Shown here: positions 1-8,951 of the stretch, piece by piece
Layout: the number at the start of each line of letters is the position of its first letter
Position numbering within the stretch: position 1 is the first letter of the stretch
Assembly (NCBI GenBank): GCA_035547055.1
Contig: DASZVN010000203.1
Coordinates: forward strand, 1-40,637
Source of the DNA: DASZVN01 sp035547055
Lineage (GTDB): Bacteria > Pseudomonadota > Alphaproteobacteria > Rhizobiales > Methylopilaceae
Direction of reading: 5' to 3'
DNA: 40,637 nt
Program-made: the position numbers and the translations under genes
Notes under the pieces: model-generated
What the model was told of the DNA's origin: nothing
Database searches by the model: none
Seen by the model: only the letters and a program-made list of their open reading frames with translations

Positions 1-1
1 G

Positions 2-187
2 GCCGCGATGGCGCTGGTCGACTTCTACGGCGCCGACAATCTGATGTGGGGCTCGGACTACCCGCATCCCGACAGCGTCTGGCCCGACAGCCGTGGCGCG
101 ATCGAGCGGCAGATGGGGAAGCTCTCGCCCGCGCTGCGCAAGAAGATCACCCACGACAACGCCAAGCTCTACGGCCTCGCCGTATAG
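2..187 (+). CDS. Amidohydrolase family protein, C-terminal end (partial)
   Basis: Only the last 61 residues are in the window, entering at the left edge and ending at TAG. The readable part has the motif GSDYPHPDS, which in amidohydrolase-2 (ACMSD/LigI-like) TIM-barrel enzymes carries the metal-binding or catalytic Asp after the last barrel strand. It is followed by the usual closing helix ending DNAKLYGL. Such enzymes hydrolyse or decarboxylate carbonyl compounds in aromatic catabolism. A second amidohydrolase follows on the same strand after 166 bp, so they may share a pathway. The substrate cannot be told from this fragment. Confidence 0.8.
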   Translation, partial: AAMALVDFYGADNLMWGSDYPHPDSVWPDSRGAIERQMGKLSPALRKKITHDNAKLYGLAV

Positions 188-353
188 CAAGCCGCCGGGG
201 AGCAGGGACTACCACCGGTCCGCTCGCGGCGGGCGGACGACAGCGTCCGCGGAGGTCATCGGAGGTCGCGGCACACAGGCTCGTCGAGGCGGCTCGCTTC
301 TCGTGGCGGCGCGGGCCAGAATGGGCTCCACCGGCATCGCGGGGGAGGGGACG

Positions 354-1400
354 ATGAGCGATCGCAGCGGCAGGGAGCGCAGCCTGTTCGGGCTCGATCC
401 CGAATGGCTGGCGCGGCGGCAGGAGGAGATCCTCGATCCGGACCTCCCGATCGTCGATCCGCATCATCACCTGTGGGACCGCGAGGGCATGCACTACCTG
501 CTCGACGCGCTCCTCGCCGACCTGAATTCCGGCCACCGCATCCTCGCGACCTGCTTCCTCCAGTGCAATTCGATGTATCGGGCGGGCGGCGACCCGGCGC
601 TCGCCCCGGTCGGCGAGACCGAGTTCGTGAACGGCGTCGCCGCGATGGCGGCGAGCGGCACCTATGGCGACACCAAGGTCTGCGCCGGCATCGTCGGCTT
701 CGCCGACCTCTTTCTCGGCGACAAGGTCGACCGCGTGCTGGAGACGCATCTCGAGCGCGGCGGCGAGCGCTTCAAGGGCGTGCGCTACTGCTCGGTGTGG
801 GACGCCGACCAGAGCATCAAGTCGACGCCGATGGACTTTCCCAAGGAGATGCTGCTCGACCCGAAGTTCCGCGCCGGCTTCGCGCGGCTGGAGAAGTTCG
901 GATTGTCGTTCGAGGGCTGGCTCTACCACCCGCAGATCCCGGAATTCGCCGACCTCGCCCGTGCCTTCCCGGGCACGACGATGGTGCTCGACCACCTCGG
1001 CGCACCGCTCGGCATCGGCGTCTACCGGGGGCGCCGCGACGAGGTCTTCGCCGACTGGAAGCGAAACCTCGCCGAGCTCGCCAGATGCCCGAACGCCAAT
1101 ATCAAGCTCGGCGGCCTCGGCATGCACGTGTTCGGCTTCGGCTACGATGAGGCCGACGAACCGGCATCCTCCGCGACGCTCGCCGAGGCGTGGCGCCCTT
1201 ATGTCGAGACCGCGATCGAGCTGTTCGGCACCAAGCGCTGCATGTTCGAGAGCAATTTCCCGGTCGACAAGCGCTCATGCAGCTATCACGTGCTGTGGAA
1301 CGCCTTCAAACGCATCGCGGCGGGCGGCAGCGGCAGCGAAAAGGCCGATCTCTTCAAGGACACCGCCACCAGAGTCTATCGCCTTGCCGGGATCGCGTAA
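354..1400 (+). CDS. Amidohydrolase-2 family metal-dependent hydrolase
   Basis: A 348-residue cytoplasmic TIM-barrel hydrolase of the amidohydrolase-2 family. The first barrel strand has VDPHHHLWD (residues 34-42) with the H37-x-H39 metal pair, as in 2-pyrone-4,6-dicarboxylate lactonase relatives. VLDHLG near residue 220 supplies another conserved His. The last-strand motif, normally S/T-D-x-P, reads ESNFP here, so the usual Asp is replaced by Asn. The ATG at 354 follows a GGGGAGGGGAC Shine-Dalgarno tract and removes an unlikely Arg-rich N-terminal extension. An SDR oxidoreductase follows after 64 bp. A lactonase or hydrolase in carboxylic-acid or aromatic breakdown is the likely class; the substrate is unknown. 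Confidence 0.88.
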   Translation: MSDRSGRERSLFGLDPEWLARRQEEILDPDLPIVDPHHHLWDREGMHYLLDALLADLNSGHRILATCFLQCNSMYRAGGDPALAPVGETEFVNGVAAMAASGTYGDTKVCAGIVGFADLFLGDKVDRVLETHLERGGERFKGVRYCSVWDADQSIKSTPMDFPKEMLLDPKFRAGFARLEKFGLSFEGWLYHPQIPEFADLARAFPGTTMVLDHLGAPLGIGVYRGRRDEVFADWKRNLAELARCPNANIKLGGLGMHVFGFGYDEADEPASSATLAEAWRPYVETAIELFGTKRCMFESNFPVDKRSCSYHVLWNAFKRIAAGGSGSEKADLFKDTATRVYRLAGIA

Positions 1401-1464
1401 GGTCCGGAGCACGGCGCCAGGTGCCGCATCACGCTGAAAATCCAATCCGGGAGCATACCGACCG

Positions 1465-2232
1465 ATGCCTTCTCTCGCCCGCTACGATCTCACCGGCCGC
1501 AAGGCGCTCGTCACCGGCGCCGCGTCGGGAATCGGCCTCGGCGCCGCGACGCTGCTCGCCCAGTCGGGCGCCAAGGTCGCGATCAACCATCTGCCCGACG
1601 ACCCGCGCGGGCCGGAGGCGATCGCCGCGCTCCGCGCCGCCGGCGGCGACGTGATCGGCGCGCCCGGCAAGGTCGGCGTGCCTGGCGAGACCGAGCGCAT
1701 GGTGGAGACGGCGGTCGCCGCCCTCGGCGGGCTCGACCTTCTCGTCAACAACGCCGGCACGCCGGGCGTGAAGGCGACCGTGCCGATCCAGCGGCTCGAC
1801 CTCGTCACCGACGAGCTGTGGGACGCGGTGCTCGCGACCAATCTCGTCGGCACCTTCCGCTGCACCAAGGCCGCGGCGCCGGCGCTCAAGGCGGCGCACG
1901 GCGCGGTCGTGAACACCGCCTCGATCGCCGCGCTCGGCGGGGCGGGCAGCAGCATGGCCTACTCGGCCTCGAAGGCCGGCATCGCCAACCTCACCCGCAA
2001 CCTGGCGCGGGCGCTGGCGCCGGAGGTCCGGGTCAACGCCATCGCCCCCGGCGCCGTCGAGAGCACCTGGATCGAATGGACGCCGGAGCAGCTCAAGTTG
2101 CAGGTCGAGAAGTCGCTGTTGAAGCGGGTCGGCACGCCGGCGGACTATGCCGACGTCATCGTCTTCCTCGCGTTCGGCACGGCCATGATCACGGGCGACA
2201 TGATCGTCGTCGACGCCGGCCTGACGCTCTGA
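1465..2232 (+). CDS. SDR family NAD(P)-dependent oxidoreductase
   Basis: A 255-residue classical short-chain dehydrogenase/reductase. Visible motifs in order are the cofactor loop TGAASGIG (17-24), NNAG (95-98), catalytic Ser153 and the YSASK pair Tyr166/Lys170. The segment IAPGAVEST after the active site is the usual PG motif. Length is typical of the family. It probably interconverts an alcohol and a ketone in the pathway served by the neighbouring amidohydrolases and flavin oxidoreductase. The residue after the second cofactor strand is Asn (INHLPDD), which does not clearly settle NAD versus NADP. The start has a GGGAG tract 11 bases upstream. Family call is firm, substrate unknown. Confidence 0.93.
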   Translation: MPSLARYDLTGRKALVTGAASGIGLGAATLLAQSGAKVAINHLPDDPRGPEAIAALRAAGGDVIGAPGKVGVPGETERMVETAVAALGGLDLLVNNAGTPGVKATVPIQRLDLVTDELWDAVLATNLVGTFRCTKAAAPALKAAHGAVVNTASIAALGGAGSSMAYSASKAGIANLTRNLARALAPEVRVNAIAPGAVESTWIEWTPEQLKLQVEKSLLKRVGTPADYADVIVFLAFGTAMITGDMIVVDAGLTL

Positions 2233-2322
2233 GGGCATCGTCGCGCGAAGCCGGTTGCGCGAAGCGGCGCTGAACCACCTCTCGTGCGAGAGGGGCATTG
2301 CCGACCGTGGGGGGGGAACGAC

Positions 2323-3399
2323 ATGGAAAGCCAGGCCGGGAGCGCGTATCCGCCGCTGAGTTCGGAGCCGGATCGCTTCAAGTTCGTCAGGCTCGATGCC
2401 GCTCACTATCCGGGACGGTACGACCCGGCGTCATACGACCCATTGCTTGCCAAGCAGGTCTTCGAGGAGATTCTGGAAGAGGCAGTCGAGGCCGAAGCGC
2501 TCGGCTGGCACGGGTTCTTCCTGACGGAGCACCACTTTGATGCGTGGTCGCTGCTCCCGTCGCCGAACCTGCTTCTGGCGATGCTCGCCCTGAAGACGCG
2601 GCGCATGCGGCTGGGGACCGGCGTCCATATCCTTCCCGTCCACGACCCGATCCGCCTCGCCGAGGAAGCCGGGATGCTCGATGTCGTCAGCGGCGGGCGC
2701 CTCGAGGTCGGTCTGGGCCGCGGCAATTTTCAGTTCGAGCTCGACCGCTTCACGGCGCCGGTTGCGGAGTCCGTGGCCCGGTTCGACGAGCATCTCGACG
2801 CCTTCACCCAGGCAATCCGGGCCACGACCTTCACCTATGACGGGCGCTGGACGAAGGTGCGCAAGCCGGCGACGCTCTATCCGCGTCCGCTGCAGGCATC
2901 GGTGCCGGTCTGGATCGGCGCGACCAGCCCGGCGACCGTCGAAAAGGTCGGGCGCCTCGGCCACAACCTCGCCGGCGGCGCCTTTCCGGACGGCCGCGAG
3001 CGGCTCGACCGCTTCATCGCCGCCTCCGAGAAGGCGGGGCGGCAGGTCAGCGGCGCCAATTTCATGGTGCTGGCGCCGCTGTTCGTGGCGCCGACCGACG
3101 CGGAGGCGGAGCGGATCGCCGCCGAGATGGCAAGGCAAACGCTGCCGTTCGTGGAGAAGCGCACGGAGACCTCGCCGCCGGCGGGCACGCCTCCTCCCGG
3201 CGAGACCCTGATCAAGTCGGCGATTTTCGGCTCGCCCCGCACGGTGCGCGACAAGCTCGCCCATATCCTTTCCGGCTGTGGCGCCCGGCGAGTGCTGGCC
3301 GTGATCCGCTTTCGCGGGACGAACACGGAGATCGTCAGGCAGACCCAGCGCCTGTTTGCCGAGGAAGTGGCGCCCGCGTTGCAGACGCTGATCGCCTGA
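2323..3399 (+). CDS. LLM class flavin-dependent oxidoreductase
   Basis: A 358-residue bacterial-luciferase-like (LLM) protein that would use reduced FMN supplied by a separate reductase. The first half shows FFLTEHHFDAW with the typical E69-H70-H71 motif, RMRLGTGVHILPVHDPIRLAEE (roughly residues 95-116) and VVSGGRLEVGLGRG, the flavin phosphate-binding region. ATG 2323 is preferred to an upstream GTG at 2284 because it follows a run of G residues ending GGAACGAC and starts just ahead of the conserved domain. It lies 90 bp after the SDR and 161 bp before a periplasmic binding protein. Monooxygenation of an organic substrate is likely; the substrate is not evident. Confidence 0.88.
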   Translation: MESQAGSAYPPLSSEPDRFKFVRLDAAHYPGRYDPASYDPLLAKQVFEEILEEAVEAEALGWHGFFLTEHHFDAWSLLPSPNLLLAMLALKTRRMRLGTGVHILPVHDPIRLAEEAGMLDVVSGGRLEVGLGRGNFQFELDRFTAPVAESVARFDEHLDAFTQAIRATTFTYDGRWTKVRKPATLYPRPLQASVPVWIGATSPATVEKVGRLGHNLAGGAFPDGRERLDRFIAASEKAGRQVSGANFMVLAPLFVAPTDAEAERIAAEMARQTLPFVEKRTETSPPAGTPPPGETLIKSAIFGSPRTVRDKLAHILSGCGARRVLAVIRFRGTNTEIVRQTQRLFAEEVAPALQTLIA

Positions 3400-3560
3400 A
3401 AGCCGGCCGGCGGCGCCTCGCGGTCCCGGCCCGTTCCCGGCTGCGCCCATCGGAAGCGAGCTCCCATCTGGGACCTTGACGCGTCCCGAGGAGGCGCGCA
3501 GCCTTCGGCGAATAAATATGTCGCCGAACGATTGCGACGTCTGCCCTGGGGAGGGAAGCG

Positions 3561-4820
3561 ATGAAGCGCATCTTGTGCGTGCTGGGCGGCCTCATCCTGG
3601 CCGCGGTGACGATGGGGGCGGCACCGGCTCTCGCGGCGCCCGATTGCGGCATGAACACCGGCAAGCCCGCGACCGGCAAGCCGATCCCGATCGGTGCGGT
3701 GACCTCGGCAAGCGGCATCGGCAGCTTCGAGGAGGCCGACCTGGCCGTCCTCGCCTACTTCAAATGCGTCAACGCCAACGGCGGCATCCACGGCCGGCCG
3801 ATCGTCTATCGCGACGAGGACGACCAGTCGAAGATGGACAACGCCCTCCAGGCGGCGAAGAAGCTGGTCGAGGACAACGGCGTCTACGCGATGGTCGGCA
3901 GCACCAGCTTCACCGGCTGCATCGCCACCGCCGGCTATTACGCCAAGATGAACGTGCTCGAGATCGGGCTCGGCATCCCCTCGCAATGCTTCGAATCCAA
4001 GAACATCGCCGAGGTCAACGCCGGCGCCCGCCAGAGCGGCATCGGCATGGCCGACTATGCCCGCCGCAAGCTCGGCGCCAAGAGCATCGTCTGTACGGTA
4101 CCGAAATTGCCGGGCTCGGAATATCTTTGCGGCGGGTTCGAGGAGTGGGGCAAGAAATACGGCGTGAAGGTCACGAGCATTTATTCGGACCCGGTGTCGC
4201 CCGACTACAACTCGCTCGTGCTCCAGCTCCTTGCGACTCATGCCGACGCGGCGATGACCTACGGCACGCAGGACATCGGCATCCAGATCCTGAACGGGGT
4301 CGAGCAGCAGGACGGCGCCAAGGCGATGAAGTGGACGGCGCCGACCTCGTTCTACACCGTCTCCTTCCCGAAATCGGTCGACGGCAAGTACTGGGACAAC
4401 AACTACTGGGTCAATATCGAGGCGGCACCGCTGCACTCGACCGGCCCGGATAACCAGAACTGGTGGGCGGTCGAGAAGGCGTACGGCGGCAAGGACGACC
4501 TCCTCGACAGCTTCGCGCAGCTCGGCTACGTCGCCGCCCGCATCGCGGTCCGCGCCATGCTGACGATCCAGGATCCCGACAAGATCGACCGCAATTCGGT
4601 GACCGCGGCGATCCAGAACATGACGCCCTACAAGACCGACATCCTGTGCAAGCCCTGGTACTGGGGCGGGCCGGACGCCAAGGTCCACAACGCCAATCAC
4701 ACCACCCGCATCGTCACGATCGACAAGGGCGACTGGAAGCAGGTCGAGGACTGCTACCCGAGCGCGGACCCGGGTCTCGCCCCGGTGCTCGCGATCGAGA
4801 AGAAGCTCGGCCTCGACTGA
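3561..4820 (+). CDS. Branched-chain amino acid-type ABC transporter substrate-binding protein
   Basis: A 419-residue periplasmic binding protein of the Leu/Ile/Val-type (type I fold). A clear signal peptide (Lys-Arg, hydrophobic core, cleavage likely after ALA at residue 26) precedes the mature chain. IPIGAVTSASGIG, VNANGGIHGRPI and a GS-TSFTG ligand loop are typical of the family. The mature protein has eight cysteines (including C29, C69, C120, C143, C178 and C190), unusually many, and probably forms disulfides. The RBS GGGGAGGGAAGCG precedes ATG 3561. The next gene is the fused permease. Members of this family near catabolic genes often bind aromatic acids rather than amino acids; that is an inference here. 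Confidence 0.92.
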   Translation: MKRILCVLGGLILAAVTMGAAPALAAPDCGMNTGKPATGKPIPIGAVTSASGIGSFEEADLAVLAYFKCVNANGGIHGRPIVYRDEDDQSKMDNALQAAKKLVEDNGVYAMVGSTSFTGCIATAGYYAKMNVLEIGLGIPSQCFESKNIAEVNAGARQSGIGMADYARRKLGAKSIVCTVPKLPGSEYLCGGFEEWGKKYGVKVTSIYSDPVSPDYNSLVLQLLATHADAAMTYGTQDIGIQILNGVEQQDGAKAMKWTAPTSFYTVSFPKSVDGKYWDNNYWVNIEAAPLHSTGPDNQNWWAVEKAYGGKDDLLDSFAQLGYVAARIAVRAMLTIQDPDKIDRNSVTAAIQNMTPYKTDILCKPWYWGGPDAKVHNANHTTRIVTIDKGDWKQVEDCYPSADPGLAPVLAIEKKLGLD

Positions 4821-4840
4821 GCAGCCGATGCGGCGCCGTC

Positions 4841-4872
4841 ATCCCGGAAGCCGCGCAACGGCTCTCCGGGAT
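4841..4872. repeat. Palindromic hairpin in the intergenic region between binding protein and permease
   Basis: Arms ATCCCGGA-AGCCG and CGGCT-C-TCCGGGAT pair with one bulged C around a CGCAA loop. It begins with GTCATCCCGG, the same GTCAT head seen in other intergenic palindromes of this window. It could attenuate transcription between the binding protein and permease genes, or stabilise the upstream mRNA; no T-tract follows. Confidence 0.6.
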
Positions 4873-4992
4873 CCGGTTGCCCGGCTCGGCGCTCGCCCCG
4901 GGATTCCGGCGCTGCGCTTCGTTCCGCCGGACTGACGGGCCTGCCGTTCGGGCGAGCACGCCTCATCGAATGAGCGGAGGGATGTCGCGGAC

Positions 4993-6903
4993 ATGAACCT
5001 CATTCCCTTCGCGGTGTCGGGCATCGGGCTCGGCGGCATCTACGCGCTCTCGAGCGTCGGCCTCGTGATCCTCTACCGCGCGTCGGGCACGCTGAATTTC
5101 GCCTTCGGCGCCTTCGGCGGGCTCGCCGCCTTCTTCGCCTGGCAACTGGCGCGGGATGGGGTGCCGGCGCCGGTGAGCTGGCTCGCCGGCATCGCCGTCT
5201 CGACCGGCCTCGCCTATGCCTATGGCCGCATCGTCGCGCCGCGCATGGCCCACCGCGACCGTGTGGTGCGGGCGGTCGCGACCCTCGGCCTCGCGCTGTT
5301 TCTCCTCGGCGGCATGGCCTGGTACTGGGGCGTCGGCATCGCGCGACGGCTGACGCTGCCGACCGACCTCAGCTTCGTCACCCTGTTCGGCGTGCGCATC
5401 TCGGACACGCGGCTGATCGCGCTCGGCCTGGCGCTGGCCATGGCGGGGGGCGTCGGCCTCATCCTCGCCCGCACCCGGATCGGGCTCGGCATGCGCGCGC
5501 TCGCCTCCGACCGGCACATCAGCTCGGCCATCGGCGTCTCGGTCAACCGCATCGATGCCTTCGCGTGGCTGGTCAACGGCGCCTTCGCCGGCATCGCCGG
5601 CATATTGCTCGCCAACCTCAACCGGCTCGACCCGGCGCTCCTGACCTTCCTCGTCATTCCCGCCGTCGCCTCGGCGATCCTGGCGCGGCTGTCGTCGCTG
5701 CCGGGCGCGTTCGCCGGCGGCATGGTCTGCGGCATGATCGAGGCGCTCCTGACCGGCGTGCCGGCGGTCTCGAACTTCCGCAGCGCCGGCCCCTTCATCG
5801 CCGCCCTGCTGTTCCTCGTGGTCGCGGGCGCCGGTCGCGGCGTCGGCGCGACCGAGGCGCCGGAACTGGCGTCTGGGGAGAGCGGCGGCTCGTCGGGCTT
5901 CGTCCGTGTGGCGGCGATCGTCGCGACCGTCGCCATCGTCACGGGCGTGATCGGGGCCTTCGCCGGCGGCTACTGGCTGTCGAACTTCGCCCAGGCCTAT
6001 TGCTACGTGCTGGCGCTGATGGGCTGCGCGCTGCTCTACGGCCAGCTCGGCCTGGTGTCGCTGTGCCAATTGGCGCTGGTCGGGGCGGGCGGCTGGGTCG
6101 CGCTCCGCGTCTACCACTGGTACCACCCGCCATTCCTGGTCACGATCCTCGCCGGGGGCGTCGGCGCCTCGGTGATCGGCATGATCTGGGGCCTGCCGGC
6201 GCTCAGGATGCGCGGGCTCTACTTGGCGCTGGTGACGCTGATGCTGGCGGGCGCCTTCCAGGTGCTGATCTCGGTCACCGGCTTCCCGGTCGGCGGGCCG
6301 GGCTTCCTCGGCCAGGTCGGCGCCAGCGGCAACGCCCGGGTGATGATGGCGCGCCCGGTCTACGCCGCGAGCGATGTCGGCTATTTCGCCTTCATCGGCG
6401 CGGTGGTGCTGGTCGCGATCCTCCTGGTCGAGGCCCACCGCCGCTCGAAGCCCGGCCGCGCCTGGGCGCTGATCCGCAAGAGCGAGCAGATGGCGGCGGC
6501 GAGCGGCGTCCGCGTCGTCTTCTACAAGGCCTGGGCGTTCGCCCTGTCGGGCTTTCTCGCCGGGGTCGCCGGGGCGCTCCTCGCCGGCCTGTTCGGCCAG
6601 CTCGACGCGTCCTCCTTCGCGCCGACCGATTCGATCACGATCTTCATCGGCACGCTGCTCGGCGGCACCGGCGTCTGGGTCGGCCCCTTCCTCGGCGGCA
6701 TCCTGACCCGCTTCATCCCGGCGCTCCTCACCGACTGGAACGTCAACAACTATGTCGGCCTGCTGTTCTTCGGCGCTGCGCTGATGCACGCGCTGACCGC
6801 GAACCCGGAGGGGATCGGCGGCGCGGTCTCCCGCCTCGCGCGCCGCCTCGTCGGCAGGCTGCCCGCGCGGCGCCCCGAAGTCGTGCCGACGCCCTCGGAG
6901 TGA
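4993..6903 (+). CDS. Fused LivH-LivM branched-chain-type ABC permease
   Basis: A 636-residue inner-membrane protein made of two permease halves that are usually separate genes. Residues about 1-290 are LivH-like (GGIYALSSVGLVILYRASG start, GLGMRALASDRHISSAIGV coupling loop). Residues about 305-620 are LivM-like (GLVSLCQLALVGAGG, RMRGLYLALVTL, and a second coupling loop around RKSEQMAAASGV). Many transmembrane helices are visible in each half. A GGAGGG tract lies about 10 bases before ATG 4993. No LivG/LivF ATPase gene lies in the window: the next genes are convergent. The transporter must therefore borrow ATPases encoded elsewhere, or has lost them. Confidence 0.93.
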   Translation: MNLIPFAVSGIGLGGIYALSSVGLVILYRASGTLNFAFGAFGGLAAFFAWQLARDGVPAPVSWLAGIAVSTGLAYAYGRIVAPRMAHRDRVVRAVATLGLALFLLGGMAWYWGVGIARRLTLPTDLSFVTLFGVRISDTRLIALGLALAMAGGVGLILARTRIGLGMRALASDRHISSAIGVSVNRIDAFAWLVNGAFAGIAGILLANLNRLDPALLTFLVIPAVASAILARLSSLPGAFAGGMVCGMIEALLTGVPAVSNFRSAGPFIAALLFLVVAGAGRGVGATEAPELASGESGGSSGFVRVAAIVATVAIVTGVIGAFAGGYWLSNFAQAYCYVLALMGCALLYGQLGLVSLCQLALVGAGGWVALRVYHWYHPPFLVTILAGGVGASVIGMIWGLPALRMRGLYLALVTLMLAGAFQVLISVTGFPVGGPGFLGQVGASGNARVMMARPVYAASDVGYFAFIGAVVLVAILLVEAHRRSKPGRAWALIRKSEQMAAASGVRVVFYKAWAFALSGFLAGVAGALLAGLFGQLDASSFAPTDSITIFIGTLLGGTGVWVGPFLGGILTRFIPALLTDWNVNNYVGLLFFGAALMHALTANPEGIGGAVSRLARRLVGRLPARRPEVVPTPSE

Positions 6904-6939
6904 ACCTGCTCGGAGGGCGACGCGATCCGGGGGGGGGAA

Positions 6940-6961
6940 GGGCGCGTCCTAAAGCGCGCCC
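6940..6961. terminator. Possible bidirectional terminator hairpin between convergent genes
   Basis: GGGCGCG and CGCGCCC form a 7-bp stem around an 8-base loop in the 45-bp gap between the permease (plus) and the alpha/beta hydrolase (minus). The stem overlaps the last codons of the hydrolase. There is no T-tract, so intrinsic termination is only a suggestion. Confidence 0.35.
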
Positions 6962-7740
6962 GCGCTCATGAAGGCGGTGATCGCGGCGACCGCCTCCGGC
7001 TTCTCGTCGAGGACGAGATGGCCGGCGGGGCCGAACGTCTTGACCTCGGCCTGGGGGATCAGCCGCTTCCAGGCCGCGGCCTGTCCCGCCGGGAGGAGGC
7101 GATCCTCCTTGCCCCACACGATCAGCGTCGGCATGTCGATGCGGCGGAGCCAGCGCGGCAATTTGCGGTCGGTTGGATGCTCCCAGGCGACGCGCGCGGT
7201 CGCGGTCTGCTCGCGATAGCCCCGCACCATCATCTCGGGCGTCGGCGCGCCGCCGAACCGCGCCAGCACCTTCATGTCGTGGACCAGCATCGACGGCAAT
7301 TCCTCCGGCGGGATGCCGAAGATGTCGGGAGCCGGGTGCTCGGGGTCGCGCAGCCCGGCCGGAGCGACCAGGGCGAGGCGCTCGACCCGCTGGCGCTCCA
7401 TGCTCGCGAAGGTCGCGGCGAGCCAGCCGCCGAGCGAGAATCCGACCAGCCGGAAGCGGTCGAGCCCGAGCCGGTCGAACAGGTCGAGATAGTGCAGGAC
7501 GTAGTCCGCCATCGCGTCGATGCGGTCGTCGTCGCCGGATTCGCCGAAGCCGGGATGGTAGGGCACGTAGACCTTGAAGCGCTCGGCCCAGGGCAGGGCG
7601 AAATCGAAGCCGCTGAAGGTGCCGGCGCCGTGGAAGAAGACCAGCGGCGGGCCGTCGCCCGCGGTCAGGACCGCCGTTTCGATGCCGTCGATCGTATGGG
7701 TCTCGCGCCGGAAGCCGGCAAGGGTCGCAGCGTCGCTCAT
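6949..7740 (-). CDS. Alpha/beta hydrolase (RutD/BphD-like fold)
   Basis: A 263-residue alpha/beta hydrolase with a complete catalytic triad: Ser102 in the nucleophile elbow GFSLGG, Asp213 in WGKEDRLLP and His241 in GPAGHLVLDEKP. FFHGAG at residues 35-40 is the oxyanion-hole strand. It is the last gene of an eight-gene operon. Its ATG shares one base with the TGA stop of the upstream luciferase-like gene, implying translational coupling. By context it hydrolyses the product of that monooxygenase, as RutD is thought to do in the Rut pathway, but meta-cleavage-product hydrolases share the same fold. Cytoplasmic. Confidence 0.93.
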   Translation of the reverse strand: MSDAATLAGFRRETHTIDGIETAVLTAGDGPPLVFFHGAGTFSGFDFALPWAERFKVYVPYHPGFGESGDDDRIDAMADYVLHYLDLFDRLGLDRFRLVGFSLGGWLAATFASMERQRVERLALVAPAGLRDPEHPAPDIFGIPPEELPSMLVHDMKVLARFGGAPTPEMMVRGYREQTATARVAWEHPTDRKLPRWLRRIDMPTLIVWGKEDRLLPAGQAAAWKRLIPQAEVKTFGPAGHLVLDEKPEAVAAITAFMSAGAL

Positions 7741-8951
7741 CACTTCGCCTCCGCCATGGCCGGCTGGCGCTTCGGCGCTGCCACGAGGCCGTCCATCTTG
7801 GGCGCGGCCTTGCGCACCCGCGGCATCACCTCCTCGGCGAACAAGGTCATGTTCTTCACCGTCTTCCAGTGCGGCATGTCGCCGAGGTGGAGCTGGGCCG
7901 TGACCTGGCTCGAGGCGGTGTCCTCCATCCACTTCACGATCTTCTCCGCGACCGTATCCGGCGTGCCGGCGACGATGCGGAAGTCGCGGGTGAAGATGTC
8001 CCAGTCGAAGCCGCCATGGGTGGTGCCGCCATGGGCGGCGCGCTTGGCGAGCTCGGCGACCGAGACGTAGCCGGGCGGCACGAGGTAGCGCCCGGTGGTC
8101 CGGAGCGCGCGCTCGAAGAACCAGCGGATATGCGGCAGGTATTCCTCGACGGCCTTCTCCTCGGTCTCCGCGACATAGGCCATCACGCCGATCGGGAGCT
8201 GGTTGGGGCGGATGGTGTGGCCGTGGGCCTTGGCCTTCTCGCGCAGCGTGGTGTTGAGCGCGATCTGCGCCTTGTGGCTCGCGAAGGCGACCGAATAGCC
8301 GAGGCCGAGCTCGGCGGCGAAGTCGATCGTCTCGGGGCTGCCGCTGCCGACGACATAGCACGGCGGCATCTTCTGCGCCGGGCGCGGCCATACGTTCATG
8401 TAATGGTAGGTGTAGAAGTCGCCGTGGTGGGTGAACGGGCCGTCCTCGCTCCAGGCGCGGCGGATCAGGCGGATGGCTTCGCGGTAGCGCGCGCGGGCGG
8501 TCGTCGGGTTCACCGAATTGACCCAGTATTCCATGCCGGTGCCGAGCGGGAAGGCGATCTCGAGCCGCCCGCCGCTCATCACGTCGATCATGCCGTATTC
8601 CTCGGCGAGGCGGTTCGGGTAGGTCAGGCCGGGCGGCGTGCCCCAGACGCAGATCTGCGCCTGCTTGGTCTCGTGCGCGAGGATCGAGCCGATCAGGTTC
8701 GGCGCCGGCATCATCGAGTAGGCGGTGGAGTGGTGCTCGTTGACCACGACGCCGTCGTAGCCGAGCCGGTCGGCCATCACGAGCTCGCCGATGTAGCGCT
8801 TGTAGAGCCGCTTGCCGGCAGCCGGATCGTAGAGGCGGTTCGGCAGCTCGACCCAGGTCGACGGGTATTTCTTCGGGTCCTCGTGCTCCTTCGGCAGCGC
8901 CGTGTAGGGCATGAAGTGCATGAAATAGAACGAGTAGGGGCTGGCGTTCAC
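7740..8951 (-). CDS. LLM class flavin-dependent monooxygenase in ABC/amidohydrolase operon
   Basis: A luciferase-fold FMNH2-dependent monooxygenase of 403 residues from the GTG at 8951. That start is chosen because GGGAGG sits 8 bases upstream; an ATG at 8999 would add 16 residues but has no good ribosome site. Motifs: NEHHSTAYSMMPAPN (E72-H73-H74 region), LAEEYGMIDVMSGGRLEIAFPLGTG for flavin binding, and YVVGSGSPETI. It lies between an isochorismatase-family gene and an alpha/beta hydrolase. RutA, RutB and RutD are of these three fold classes. A flavin reductase is not encoded nearby. The substrate is unknown; a nitrogen heterocycle or amide is plausible from the hydrolase neighbours. Confidence 0.9.
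   Translation of the reverse strand: MNASPYSFYFMHFMPYTALPKEHEDPKKYPSTWVELPNRLYDPAAGKRLYKRYIGELVMADRLGYDGVVVNEHHSTAYSMMPAPNLIGSILAHETKQAQICVWGTPPGLTYPNRLAEEYGMIDVMSGGRLEIAFPLGTGMEYWVNSVNPTTARARYREAIRLIRRAWSEDGPFTHHGDFYTYHYMNVWPRPAQKMPPCYVVGSGSPETIDFAAELGLGYSVAFASHKAQIALNTTLREKAKAHGHTIRPNQLPIGVMAYVAETEEKAVEEYLPHIRWFFERALRTTGRYLVPPGYVSVAELAKRAAHGGTTHGGFDWDIFTRDFRIVAGTPDTVAEKIVKWMEDTASSQVTAQLHLGDMPHWKTVKNMTLFAEEVMPRVRKAAPKMDGLVAAPKRQPAMAEAK

Noticed and set aside
3446..3475. Sequence CCCATCGGAAGCGAGC and CCCATCTGGGACC before the binding-protein gene as a fourth LysR operator
   Set aside because: It shares the ATCGGAAG string with site A, but the CAATGG...CCATTG arms and the 16-base spacing are absent.
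4963..6789. 600-codon minus-strand open frame opposite the fused permease
   Set aside because: Composition is Asp/Arg/Glu/Ala-biased, the usual antisense shadow of a high-GC membrane protein gene.
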